This document shows positions 1-11,100 of a stretch of 22,589 nt of DNA, piece after piece (the stretch's first letter is position 1; every line of letters starts with the position of its first letter). This DNA comes from a virus, in the IMG/VR virus record IMGVR_UViG_3300033153_003954, positions 1-22,589 of that record; one strand, 5' to 3'. A program made the position numbers and the translations under genes. Under the pieces are notes generated by a model that saw nothing but the letters and a program-made list of their open reading frames with translations, made no database searches and was not told the DNA's origin.

Positions 1-104
1 GTGTCACCAAAACCGAACTTACACCGAGCTACATACAATCCATGAGGGATGAACTCCTCACCAATCTGCGGGATAGCAACAGCGGTTCCGCCTAAATTTG
101 CCAT
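1..104 (-). CDS. Start of an unidentified protein downstream of the capsid gene (partial)
   Basis: Only the first 34 codons are present; the reading frame runs off the left end of the window. It starts with ATG at 104 behind a strong ribosome binding site (GGAGGAATAGAAA, then ATG). The visible peptide begins MANLGGTAVAIPQIGEEF and has no motif I recognise. It is the first gene after the major capsid gene and is separated from it by 82 bases that hold a palindrome and a hairpin. A head-completion, decoration or connector protein would be usual in this position, but nothing in the 34 residues shows which. Confidence refers to the gene being real. Confidence 0.8.
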   Translation of the reverse strand, partial: MANLGGTAVAIPQIGEEFIPHGLYVARCKFGFGD

Positions 105-130
105 TTTCTATTCCTCCAAAACCTTACATG

Positions 131-145
131 AAGTAAGGCTTACTT
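131..145. repeat. 15-base interrupted palindrome, copy 1
   Basis: The plus strand reads AAGTAAG-G-CTTACTT, a perfect 7+1+7 palindrome (8+1+8 if the flanking G and C at 130 and 146 are counted). The one-base centre is too tight for a hairpin loop, so a dimeric protein binding site is the likelier reading. It lies between the capsid gene and the next gene, immediately beside the 146-177 hairpin. The same palindrome recurs at 17818-17832, and the identity extends to 18 bases (AAGTAAGCCTTACTTCAT). The operator role is inferred. Confidence 0.55.
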
Positions 146-177
146 CCAATAGGTTGGATTACTTTCCAACCTATTGG
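146..177. other. Perfect 13-bp stem-loop between the capsid gene and the next gene
   Basis: The arms CCAATAGGTTGGA (146-158) and TCCAACCTATTGG (165-177) are exact reverse complements with a six-base loop (TTACTT on the plus strand). The structure begins nine bases after the capsid stop codon. In the transcribed minus strand no run of T follows it, so it is not a canonical intrinsic terminator for the head operon. On the plus strand it is followed by ATTTGTTTGTTAT, which is more terminator-like, although no plus-strand gene is present. Possible roles are an mRNA-stabilising or processing hairpin at the capsid 3' end, partial attenuation, or a block to antisense transcription. The structure is certain; the function is not. 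Confidence 0.7.
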
Positions 178-186
178 ATTTGTTTG

Positions 187-1185
187 TTATGAGAAATCGT
201 TGCAATGTTCTAAGCTGATAATCCAGTTAGAATTGAGAACGATTTGGTCGTGGGTTGCGCGCCAGCCAATTGTACCACGCATGTTCAGTGGGTCAAAGCC
301 GCTTTCGCCTAAACCTTTGACGATGATTTCCGCTACGGACACCGGCTTACCGGTCAGCTCGCCCCAAATCATACCCGGCCCGCCATCGGCGGTCCAGTTC
401 GGTGCCATACCGGACATGCCGGCAAGACCGTAGGACTCAAGCCCGACGAAGAGAGCAGAATAAATATCTTCGGTGCTGTTCTGACCTGCATCAGCCCACT
501 CCTTAACGTTTGAAGACAGGAAGATTTTACAGTTCAAAATCGTTCCAATCAAACCAGAGCGAATGCTGTCCCCACCCTCACGAGTGAAGAGCGCAACGAA
601 TGTAGCATCCTGCATCAAGGTTGCCCATGAATGCGGGTGAAGTAGAACGGGATAGAACCCACCATCGGCGGGTCGGGCCCCTTCAGCTTCAAGGGTAGCA
701 ACATCGTATACAATGTCAGCGTAGGAAATTTTGTCGTTTGTTACATCGAGCTCGTTCCGAGCGGTGGCTCCACCGGCATAGTCGATTGAAGCATTCGCAA
801 CAAGTTCGTCACGGATGATTGTATCAAAAGTCTTACCAGCATGCTCCGCTAGGATGGACGTAGTTTCTGAGATTACAGGGTCGAAACTCTGAATCTTCAT
901 CTTGTCCGTATACTCAACCCACGTACCGTACCACTCAGGGGTGAGTGTGTAGGTCGAGATTTTTGGTCGTTGATGCTCAGTGGGTGTAACGCCTTCTATG
1001 AGAGGGGTATCGGCAACATCACTGAACTGTTCCCATCTACGAATCTCCCAATCTTTCGCCCCGTCAAACGTGGCGGGTCGTCCCCATCGTCCATGAAGCA
1101 AACGAGGCAGAGCTCGTAACATCAAGCGTCTGTCGTATGCCGATTTAATGGTGGCCGACATTGAACCAGTATTAATAGTAGCCAT
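187..1185 (-). CDS. Major capsid protein, N4 gp56-like family
   Basis: This 332-residue protein should form the icosahedral head shell. Several stretches fit the N4 gp56 family of HK97-fold capsid proteins: an N-terminal helix with LPRLLHGRWG (residues 26-35), the segment WEIRRWEQFSDVADTPL then IEGVTP (46-68), the beta strand TLTPEWYGTWVEYTDKM (80-96), and AEHAGKTFDTIIRDEL (113-128). Its length is normal for that family. The frame opens at a GTG at 1209, but the ATG at 1185 sits correctly after GGAGGAAATCTA, so I use that start. It follows the coiled-coil scaffold gene by 50 bases, the usual scaffold-capsid order. The 3' side carries a perfect hairpin. Identity is by recalled family pattern, not by search. 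Confidence 0.92.
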   Translation of the reverse strand: MATINTGSMSATIKSAYDRRLMLRALPRLLHGRWGRPATFDGAKDWEIRRWEQFSDVADTPLIEGVTPTEHQRPKISTYTLTPEWYGTWVEYTDKMKIQSFDPVISETTSILAEHAGKTFDTIIRDELVANASIDYAGGATARNELDVTNDKISYADIVYDVATLEAEGARPADGGFYPVLLHPHSWATLMQDATFVALFTREGGDSIRSGLIGTILNCKIFLSSNVKEWADAGQNSTEDIYSALFVGLESYGLAGMSGMAPNWTADGGPGMIWGELTGKPVSVAEIIVKGLGESGFDPLNMRGTIGWRATHDQIVLNSNWIISLEHCNDFS

Positions 1186-1235
1186 TAGATTTCCTCCGTC
1201 CGACTGCACCGAGGAAACTTACTTAGGGGGTTGTT

Positions 1236-2081
1236 TTAGAACATACCAGCCTTAGTAAAGTCGATGCCTTCGAGTATGTCAGGCGATAATTGTCGCCTTT
1301 CAATCCACGTAAAGATTTTATCTTCCGTGAATTTCTGGCCCGGAAATTGAGCCTCGACTGCACGAATTACATCGCCCATCGACTTTGTTCCAGAGGGCTG
1401 TGCCCCATGTTGGGAAACCACTGGGGGAGCTGTTGGAACAACGGGCGTTTGGGGTGACATCTGGGGTAGTACTTGTATCGGAGTTGCAGTCTCAGTAGTC
1501 TCTTGCTTTCCAGCTTTGTACTGCTCGATTGTAGCAAGGGCCTCTGTTAGCTTGGCATCTCTATCAACATTGCGAGTCTGCAAGGCAGACCATCCAGAAG
1601 CGTACATGGATTCCAAGGTATTGAAATCCAAGTCCTCAAACTTTACACCTTGGGCCATAAACCCTTTGGCGTATCCCATCATACCACGACTCGCCTCAGC
1701 TTCTCCGCGGGCCTGTTGCATCTGGTCCTGAAGTCGTTGATTGCGTTCTCGTGCCACGTCGAGCTGATAGGTTGTCTTCTCTGCATCTTCCATGTTGGCC
1801 ATTGCCGCTGAGTGCATTCGCATCTCAGCTTCTTCAACACGAGAAGCGTAACCTTGCTCTTTCTGGGCATAGGTTGAATCAAGGGTGGAACGTAGACGAT
1901 TCATGTCAGCGTCGTGGCGTTCTTTTGCGTCTGCCGCAGACACTTTCATTTCATCTAATTGTTCCTGTAACTTTCCCGCATCAACCGCTTCTTTTCCGGC
2001 CACCCCTTGCGGAGCTCCTTCGGGCTGGGCCACCACTGGCGTAGCTCCCAACTTTTCGTCGGCGGTAACTGGTAGAGTCAT
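1236..2081 (-). CDS. Probable capsid scaffolding protein
   Basis: This 281-residue protein lies directly upstream of the capsid gene. It has a low-complexity Ala/Gly/Pro/Val start (residues 1-30), a long charged, heptad-like region rich in Glu, Gln, Arg and Met (about 31-134), a Gly/Ala/Met hinge, a Thr/Pro/Gln-rich linker (about 195-232), and a compact C-terminal segment ending DILEGIDFTKAGMF. A helical rod, a disordered linker and a short C-terminal domain next to the capsid gene is the usual form of a phage scaffold, which guides shell assembly and then leaves the prohead. The ATG follows AAGGAGGCACA. A weak promoter-like site lies just upstream. No protease domain is visible, so this looks like scaffold alone rather than a scaffold-protease fusion. 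The role rests on architecture and position. Confidence 0.78.
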   Translation of the reverse strand: MTLPVTADEKLGATPVVAQPEGAPQGVAGKEAVDAGKLQEQLDEMKVSAADAKERHDADMNRLRSTLDSTYAQKEQGYASRVEEAEMRMHSAAMANMEDAEKTTYQLDVARERNQRLQDQMQQARGEAEASRGMMGYAKGFMAQGVKFEDLDFNTLESMYASGWSALQTRNVDRDAKLTEALATIEQYKAGKQETTETATPIQVLPQMSPQTPVVPTAPPVVSQHGAQPSGTKSMGDVIRAVEAQFPGQKFTEDKIFTWIERRQLSPDILEGIDFTKAGMF

Positions 2082-2125
2082 TGTGCCTCCTTAAATTAGT
2101 GAAGTTAACATAACTCCACAACTAT

Positions 2126-2134
2126 AGTATATCA
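2126..2134 (-). promoter_or_regulatory. Candidate extended -10 promoter before the scaffold and capsid genes
   Basis: The minus strand reads TGATATACT: a -10-like TATACT with an upstream TG-A extension, about 45 bases before the scaffold start. The TG-A extension matches that of the strong promoter at 17508-17537. No good -35 is visible at 16-18 bases (ATCGGG or TCGGGC), so it would depend on the extended -10. It would add transcription of scaffold and capsid, which are needed in large amounts, after the 9.8 kb giant gene. It lies in the 78-base gap 2082-2159. It could be chance. Confidence 0.35.
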
Positions 2135-2159
2135 CAAATTGGTTATTGCCCGATTATGG

Positions 2160-5100
2160 CTAACACATTCCATGGCGTTTTTCCCGATGGGCGAATAGGT
2201 CCATTCTTTCTATCTCCTCTATGAACTCTGTACTCTCCGGCATCTTCTTTTTAAGATTTTCTAGAAGGGCCTTATCAGCATCACTCAGGGGGACATTATC
2301 ATTCTTCAAATCATTCACATCTTCTACTAGGGATTCGCCTGCGGCCTCAGCCAATTTTGGGGGCCATACAAGCTTGCCGGTTGTTCCTGCCCTACCAAGC
2401 TGTCCGGGTTTAAGTAGGTATGAAGCATCCATAGTACTGCGCTTACCGAAGCGGATATCTCTAAGGGCGGGACGTTGGGCGGTTGTAGTTCTAGAACTGG
2501 AAGGTGTGTATCCACCACCTCTGGAGGTTGCATAACCACCAGAAGAGGTAGCATCCCCAGTATTCACAGAGTAGTACTCTGCCCAGATGGGATGTGTCAA
2601 AGCAAATTCTTTCTTGAGGTTAGGTACCAACTTGAGCATCTCAGCAAACTGTTCGTTATTCTCTCTGTATGCTTTCTGCCATGCATAGGAGCGGTCCTGA
2701 TAAGTCGAATACTCTTCCCAGAAGCCGGTATATGTACTGGATTCTACAAAGGAGTGATAGTCTTCATTGTCCTGTCGTACCTGCATGCGCTCCTCTAACT
2801 TCTCCGTAGGGAGGTCATCTCTAGTAGTCAATCCAAGAGCGGCCTGAGCCTCTCTCATAGCGGGCATGTTCTTTTCAAGAGCTTCAGCATCCACGAACTC
2901 TACATCCTTATTGGTGAGGGCATCCAAGAATCTCTCATCCCCACCCGCATCTTTGAACTCATTTCTGAACTCATCATGGGAGCCCGGAGGAATAGAGCCG
3001 TATACATCCCACGCCTCTTCCTCTGCTCTGGCGAAAGCGTCCCCTACCTTATTGGCTCTCTGAGCGAACAGCCTGTCCTCTACATCATAAATTTCAGGAT
3101 TGATGGCCTTGAGGATTTCCTTGTCTGTCCACTTGTCTCCATATACGTCATGCATCCATCCTAGGAAGTCTGCCTCACTTGGCCCCATTCCATCTGTCTT
3201 ATTGATTGGATTCTCTCTCCACTCATTGTAGAAATCCCTTTGAGCCATGTCGAAGTCTTCATGGGTCTTACCATCTACAGCCTCAAAATAGGGAGTAAGA
3301 TAGTAGTCATCGAATACTTTGAAGAGGGCCATGTCGAGGGTGTCATTCTCTAAGTCCCACTTCTCGTGGCCTTCTGGGTTTGCTATCTCCAACAGACGTG
3401 CTCCTATTGCATCAACTCCATTGATTGATGGGTCTATGTATTGCAAACTATTCAGCTTCTCCCATAGGGGCTTTGACCCTTCTACTACAAGAGGAAGTTC
3501 CATAGCAATGAACGCTTCCTTACGAGCCTTATAATCCAGATACTCTTCCTTGGTATCATCGTAGGGCTCTAGCGCACTCATGGCTGTATAGAAGAAGATG
3601 TTTTCTATGTCCTTCATAAGAACACGAGCCGGAGTATGCCCAGCGTACCAAGGGCGATTAGCTACATTGTATTGCTCAATTGTATCTATCTCAGCAAATT
3701 GAGTGTAGTAAGTATCATAGATTTCAGACCGCCTGAACCCCGGAGAACCTTCGGGTAGGGCGGCTAGGGCTGTATCTCGCTCTTCTTGGAACACTCCAAC
3801 CTGTTCCCAATACTCACGAGTAACTACTTCTTCTGTTATGAGCTGTGCTACAATCTCATCTCGTTCTGGACCATAGGCCGGGTCGCCGGCTTCAGTCCGA
3901 ACATAGGAGATGGTGTTATGTAAAGTATGGAGATACCCTTCTGGGGTCTCATACCTCTTAGTTCTGTAGTCTGCTACCCGTTGCTCTGCCTCAATGTCCA
4001 TGCCCATTATTTCTGAGCCGAGCAGGTTATTGACAGACCAAGCGGTAGCATTCATATTCATACGACTAAGGATGGCCTCTGCCTGAGCATCAGTAAATTG
4101 CTTGGTATAGAACCCAGTCATGTATCCACCAAGGCTCCTCCATAGCTCTCCATTCTCAAACTCTGCACGAGTATCCAGCCAAAGTTCTTTGGACTGAACT
4201 GTTCCATCGACTTTTTCTTTTACAGCCATTTCAGCGGCTTCAACAATCTTCATTTGCTCATCAAAGTCCGAAACCTGTTGTATCTCCTGCCATGCATTCT
4301 GTCGAACCAAATCCTCTATTAGGTAGGTCTTCCATGATACGTCCGGTGTCCACTTCTCTGGTGCATTTGGATAGACAGTCGCTCTTAGAGCAGACATGAC
4401 ACCACGTTGCCAGTTGGGGGGAACCATAGCTGTCTGGGGAATGATACTCCACTTAGGTCGAATGTTCTCATCTAAAACTCCCCAGTTATAAGCGGCGATA
4501 GTAATGATTGGGGAAGGAGTCAACCCGAATAGAGTGAGTGAGTTGATAGTACGATGCGATAGCTTCTGCATTGGAGTTAGGTGATGGAATGCATCATAGT
4601 ATTCGTCATAGTCAGGGATGGCGTATCTAAAGGAAAGGGGGCTCAGGACATTTACTGCAAGTCCATCAGTGCCGGGGATTCTAATAAAGCCTTTAGACGA
4701 TGGGAGCTGTCTACCATCAGAGGTAATGAACCCTGCCCTGTACATAGTACGTTCTGATAAGTCCATGTACCTGAAATAGAATGTAGCAATCTCAGGGTGC
4801 ATAGCCATAGCTTCAAGCCACATCGGGAGGGAGCGGCTTGGGAACATCCAGAAGGGGAAGATATTGTTCTTCATGAACTGGTCGGCTGGAGTGAACTCAT
4901 TGTAATTGAGCATGGCGTGGTTGGTCTGAGCTACTGCCCCCTCGGTTGAATACCCATGCCAGTTATTGCCCGGAAGATGGCCTGTGCCATAATTGACTGC
5001 CTCTATCCCCTCCACCTGCATATTGGACATCTCATCTCTGAGCCTTATCAAGAGCTCTTCAGTGGCAGAATCAATTTCATGTTCCTGCATAAAGACACTA

Positions 5101-8100
5101 TCCAACCCTCGTTGAGTTTTCTTGGTGCCTATAAGGAACTCTTCCATTTCATCGTAGGCATTCATCACTGCACCTTGTCGGTCCATAGTTGCAGTGCCTT
5201 CAGCGAGATACTGCCTCAAGCCCTTCGGTAACATGCCTTCATCTGGAAGCAAATACTTTGGAGTATTTAAGCCATAGATGGCATTCATTACTTCCAATTC
5301 CTGCTGTACCTGAGCACTTCTCCACTCCAACAGCCTTACCTTTTCATGATTGCCGGCCTTTCTAGCAATCCTTATCTCATCATTCAGGAACTTGAAGTAG
5401 TTGTCTGGAGTATCAAGTACAGGCTTTTTCCTTCTACTGTGCATAGAGTTCAGGGATAGGTCTTGCTTTTGATTGGCATTTGTACGACGCTTGGTTTTGA
5501 TTGTGTCCCAAGATGCATCTAATATTTCATCGTCTACGACAGGATGACCAAACTCATCTACATGCGTAATGCCCCGCTCCACTAGGCGAGGGTCGTCAGT
5601 TATAACAATATTCTCCGGGAACTTTACTTCGGCTCGAAGGGTGGCCCTTGGAATCCTTGGAATGCCATTATTTGTATAGAGGTCATCTATGTAAGTTCCT
5701 GTACGTCGAATGGGAGCCTGTATTTCTGTCTTACCTATAGCCCCAAGTTGAAGTTGTATATCTGATAGCATACTAGGTCTGACATCCCATTTAAGAGCAT
5801 TGTTTCTCTTGAAGTTCTGACCAAAGACATTACCAACTCCAGTTAGAGTTTCATCCTCAAACCTGAGCCGGAAGCCGCCAGCTACAAGAACATCCTCATA
5901 GGAGGCCAAATTTCCATCAGCAAATTTCTTGGCAAGGGCATCGAACTTGCCCGCTCTTACTAAGTCATAGGCTTCATCATACAGATTGGACTTCCAGATA
6001 CCTATGTGCTCACGAATCAGATAATACATTTCAAATCTGCCATGTCTTATCTCGGCATTCATTCCCTCAGCAAGGCCCAAATACTTCTTAGTTAGAAAAT
6101 CAAACATACCTTGGCCGGTTGTTATTCCTTGAATGTCATCCAGATATTCAAGGTACGCCAAGGAACTTACCATATCGTCTAGAGTATATCCACCAGCCTC
6201 TATGGCAAAGGCTATGGCGGGTTCCTCTCTACGAGCTATCATATCTATCAAGAAGCTTTTAGTGTCCCCAAACTTACGGGTTGAATGGGCGAACTGCCTA
6301 CCCATAGCTTTATGCTTCTCAAGTATCTTCTCAATTCGTTCCTGCCATGCAGGAAGCCCCTCTGGCTGAATCCCAAGTCTCTTCTTTACTGCATCTATTC
6401 GACTTACGCCGTATAGCTCTTCTATCTCTGCTTCAAGCTTCTTCTCAAGGGCAAAGCCTTCGGGCTCGATGGCATCATCAAAGAGAGTTTCAGGCATAAG
6501 GGAAGCGTCTTCTTTGAACATTCGCTCCATATCATCTATCTTAGCTTCTATCCCCTTTACGGCATCCCCATCAACTTCAGGAGCATCAAGCAGTTGTTGT
6601 TTCTCTTCTTGTAGTTTCTCATAAGCGTCTTGAAGCTTCTCCCTTTCAGGGTCAACTTCAACCGGCTTTGCATCCTCCGGGAGATACTCAGTTGGAACAT
6701 CAACCTCTTCAAAGGCATCTTCTACTTTCTTTAGTATTCTTTCTTCCCGCGCCTGCATGCGAGAGAGTTCACTACCAGTACCTTCAAGGAACTCATCCAA
6801 GGACTGCCCATAACCACGAGCCCTCAAGAGAGCCTCTACCTCTTCGTCTGTCCCGCCCATCAACCATTTGGTGTAGGGGGAGCCCTCTGACATTCTATCT
6901 GTGAGCAACTGGGATAGATTGAAACGTTCTGGCTTCTTGGGGTCTCCATAAATGAAACGCTCAAGGGTCTTCCTTGTAATCTTTTTATTCCCAACAGTAA
7001 ACCCTTCTGGTAGGGGTCGCCCTTCTTCTATTATATTCAGGATTTCTTTTAGTACTATGTCTCCTTCTTCTCTGGTCAACTTACCGGACAGAGTTTTTGG
7101 CCCCTGAGTAAGTTCCCTGTGCCAATCCGGCCTTACGTCACGAACTGCATATTCTGGAAGTTCTCCCCTAAGAACTCGTGCCGAGTCCACAATCTCATCC
7201 GTAAGGGTGGGGTCGATAACTCTACGCTCAGGATGCAGTACCATAGACCGTACAGCTTCCTCCGGAAGAACCACTCCGGTTCTATCAATTATATGCTGGG
7301 CTCTAATCGCTCCCGCAAGCTCTACATCTCCAACACCCATTTTAACCCCAAGGTGTTCGTCTGGTATCCAAGCTCTAGTACCATCGGTAAAGAGAACATG
7401 GTGCTCCAACATACCATCAACGGTTCTCTTATCTATTCGCTTTGCAATAATCTTTCCGGTGTGGTCGGTATGCGATACAGAGAACTTCTCTCTGATAAAG
7501 AGCTGACCTTCATTCGCCCCAAGGTCTGGATGTGCAGGAGAGACAGGATGCTTGGTGCTCATCTCAAACGCTTCATCTAAATCAAGCTGTGCAGGAGAGA
7601 CACCAAATTCATTTATTTGTGCTTTGGATAGAAAGCCCATAGCTTCCAGAGCTTCAGGTGACACCTCTTCCAAGTTACCAATAGGAACTAGATTTGGTCG
7701 TAAGTCAGAGGCTTCATCCCCGAACTTTACAAGAGCATACTTTTTACCGCCCTCTTCATGGAAACCCATTACTGTACCTGCTCCCCACTCAGAGCCTGCA
7801 CCTGCATGAACCCTGACCACCATATCTTGCTTGATGCCCTTACCGCGCATCTTAGATTTTACAAGAACGCCCTCTTCTATTTCAATAAATTCCCGGCCCT
7901 TCATGACATCCATCAAATCGTCTTGTCTAGTAAGCATATATTTTCTAGAATAGACATCATCAGCGGCAAAGGCTTCAGTCTCTATCTTCGCTAATGGGTC
8001 AGAATACATGTAGTCAATGCTCTCATTGTATTCTGCAATGACTTCCCCAAAGGTCATTTCTTCCATGACAGCTTCCCCAATTTCGAGCTCTTCACCACCT

Positions 8101-11100
8101 AGCTGTCTGGAGGGGACTTCGACTATATTCTCAAGATACTTTGAATCACCAGTGAAAGTAACGGCACCAGCGGGGGGCCTACCCTCAGCCATGAGTGCGG
8201 CTACAAGTTCATCTTCCGTAATTTCAAGGGCCGCAGTCATCTCATCTAGAGCTTGTCGTATCTCAGCATCAACCCCCAAGCCCTTATAGGAGCCTACCAT
8301 ATCCCCTCCGGCCTCTCTCCAACGCTCTAGATTTGACCTGAAGTGTGTCGCACCACTATCAGGCATAGCAGTTTCGCCTGCCTCTTTGAGTTCCTCTACA
8401 ATCTCCTCAACTCTATTAGCTAGACCGTCTTCGTGGTAGGTAAGACCAGAATCAATTTCTTCCCCAGCCGCCGAAACCCTTGTGGCCTCTATGTTTGTTT
8501 CCTGCATCTTGGAGATTTCATCCAGAGGACGTTGTGGTTGTGCTGTCTCTAAGTCATCTGCAAGGGAGCCGACAGGTTTTTGAAGAGTATCAAATCCGTC
8601 ATCAACGCCAATAAACTCGGACTGCCTCTTGAATGTGGCTCTTTCCGCTCCAAGTACTTCTTCTCTAGCTTCTCTCAGAATGCGCTTTACTGCATCATCA
8701 GAAATAACTCCAAACTCTGCAAGCTCATCCATCATTGACTGGGCTACAGAATTAAGAGAAACCGAAGCCCTAGGTCCACCTATTTGTTCGGCTAAGGCTT
8801 TATATGTATCTCTATCATAGAAAGCGGCAATGCCCGGACGTGCTTGGTCTATCTGCCCTGATAGCATGGTATTGATGTATTCGACTGTACGCTCAGGATG
8901 GTAGGGGGCAGTTCCAAGCAGTTCTTCAAATACTTCTTTGACTAGACCATCCGAGAGAAGCCCCAAGTCATCCATACGTGTAGCTATGAGATTCAATACT
9001 TTGGGCCACTCCTCCGCAAAGAGGGGAGCATATACTCTCATTCTCAAGCCAGTCTCGATGTAGGAGTTCATGCCCTTCATTCCAGCCAAGAACTTACCAA
9101 CTGGCCCATTCCCCTTGCTTGCTGTAAGAGCGAATACTTCTGGCAAACTGGTAGGGGCTTTGCCTGATATAAGTAGATGCCCAATGTCAGTCAGCTCTCC
9201 AATCATGGCTCTCATGAAACCGCCGGGGATTTCCTCTGGGAAGTATGGAACCATCTTACTCAAATCAGATATGGTATCAAAGATGTTACCACCATGAACG
9301 ATTGCCCTAAATGAGGAGTCTAGGAAGTTGATGACCGTAAAGCCGGGACGGGCAGTAAGAATACAACTTGCCCATGCTCCCCTGACCTTCCCAACAAAAC
9401 TCAAGTAGTTCCTTATTAATGACCTTGTTGCTTCTTTGCCCTCTAACACTCCCGCCTTCTTAGAGATATAACCCAAGAGCGAATCCTTCAATGGACCGCC
9501 TTTAAATAGCTGGCCTTGGTCCTGCATATACTTCTGAAAAATATCATCTGTGAGAGTAGGGAGAACGTTCTCGGTACGAGTAGCGTACCTGATTGCCTCA
9601 TCTTGTAGCTCAAGGAGCTCCTGCGGTGTTCGGCGGTACCCAACAGGAAGATTCTGGGCGGCGAACAGCTCTTGTAGTCTCTTCGCTTGAACATCATCGG
9701 CGGCTAGAGCTATAAGTCTTATAAGCTCATCCGGTTCACCCAATTCTAGGGCCTTTACTATCCCCTTCTGTCCGAGGATGTGGTCCACCTGTCTAGCACT
9801 CAATCTGAACTTAGAATAATCTGAGGGTTCAAATCCTCCAGATAGAAGTCTACCGAAGTCATCCATGAAGGTGCCAACATCCTGAGAGGTTCTGGCAAAG
9901 TTATACATGAACTCAGTTGTTCTTGCAACTAATTGATGACCCCTAGAAGCTATTGCACTAGCCCTGAAAGCACTGGTTGTATTTCTTGCTCCAGCCGCAA
10001 CCCACGCCCTAGCTCCAGCCGTTCTTCCAAACATCTTAGCTGGGTCATCTACATGGGATAGAACATCAAGTACCAATCCGGGAGCCTTGAATGCCCCCTT
10101 TAGAGGTTCGATAAATATAGCACTTGCCAATTTAGCTGGCATGAGATTGAAGTAATCAAATGTTATTTCCCCAACAAATTCTGTAATTGGGTCAGAATAG
10201 ATTTCAGTAATGCGCTCAATTTCTTGGGGCTCTAGCGGCCTGCCCATCTGAAGGGTTGCATCTGCCAAAGCCACAACCACCAAATCTTGGTAGGTCGAGA
10301 AATTCTCTGGGCCGAACCCTTCCGTATAACGCCATGTGTAATCATTGAAGCGGGAGTCCCTACGAGCAAGGTCCATCTTCTCTCGATATAACTCCTGCAA
10401 TTTTTGGCGGGCCTGTTCTGTGCCCCTAGCAAGCCACCCCTCATCTACCTCGAAGTCCGTTCTAAATCTCTCTTGACGAGCAAGCTGTCCGTCTATTTCT
10501 TGCTGTATCTCTTCGGGCAGAGCTACCCACCTATTCTCTCTTGTTTCTAATTCAGCCTGTATTTCTTCCCAACCAAGACCGCCGGGGCTTATCCTACGTG
10601 CAATAAGCTCCATCCCCTGAACTTGCATGTCACTTGGTCCTTCATCCTTCAATTGTTTCTTGAGCTTGGCCATGGCCCTATTATATGGAATAACATGCTT
10701 TTCAAGGGCATCGTCTTCTTCCAGCCATTCAATTGCTATGAATTGGGGCCAAGTAGAAGCATTGTATCTAAGCTCATCGTAATAATCCAGCTCTTCCCCA
10801 TCCTCCATCTTACGTTCAATCTCTTGCTCTATATATGGAGGTATAGCAGATTCTCCCCCAAGGGCCTGTATTTGTGCGGCGGCTGGAGGAACCCATCCCA
10901 TCCCGGCTGGCTTTCTATCAGTGTATTTCTCCATAGCAATAGAACCGGATATCGGAGAGAAAATCTTTCCTATATCAGAAGCCATTTGTTGGAGGCCCAT
11001 TCTGAGTCCGCGGAATAAGACTTCCCATCCCGGAGAATTAGAAAACTGGTTCATATTAAAAGCTCTCATTTGCCGGAACCAAGATGCAAATGGGTTGTTA

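Noticed and set aside
146-177. Intrinsic terminator for the head operon
   Set aside because: The stem is strong, but the minus strand continues GAAGTAAG with no T run; the T-rich flank is on the other strand, where there is no gene.
1186-1209. Upstream start for the capsid gene at a GTG
   Set aside because: The extra eight codons contain the GGAGG ribosome binding site of the ATG at 1185, so the shorter form is right.
7119-7580. 153-codon open frame on the plus strand
   Set aside because: Antisense to the continuous giant gene, low-quality composition and no motif.
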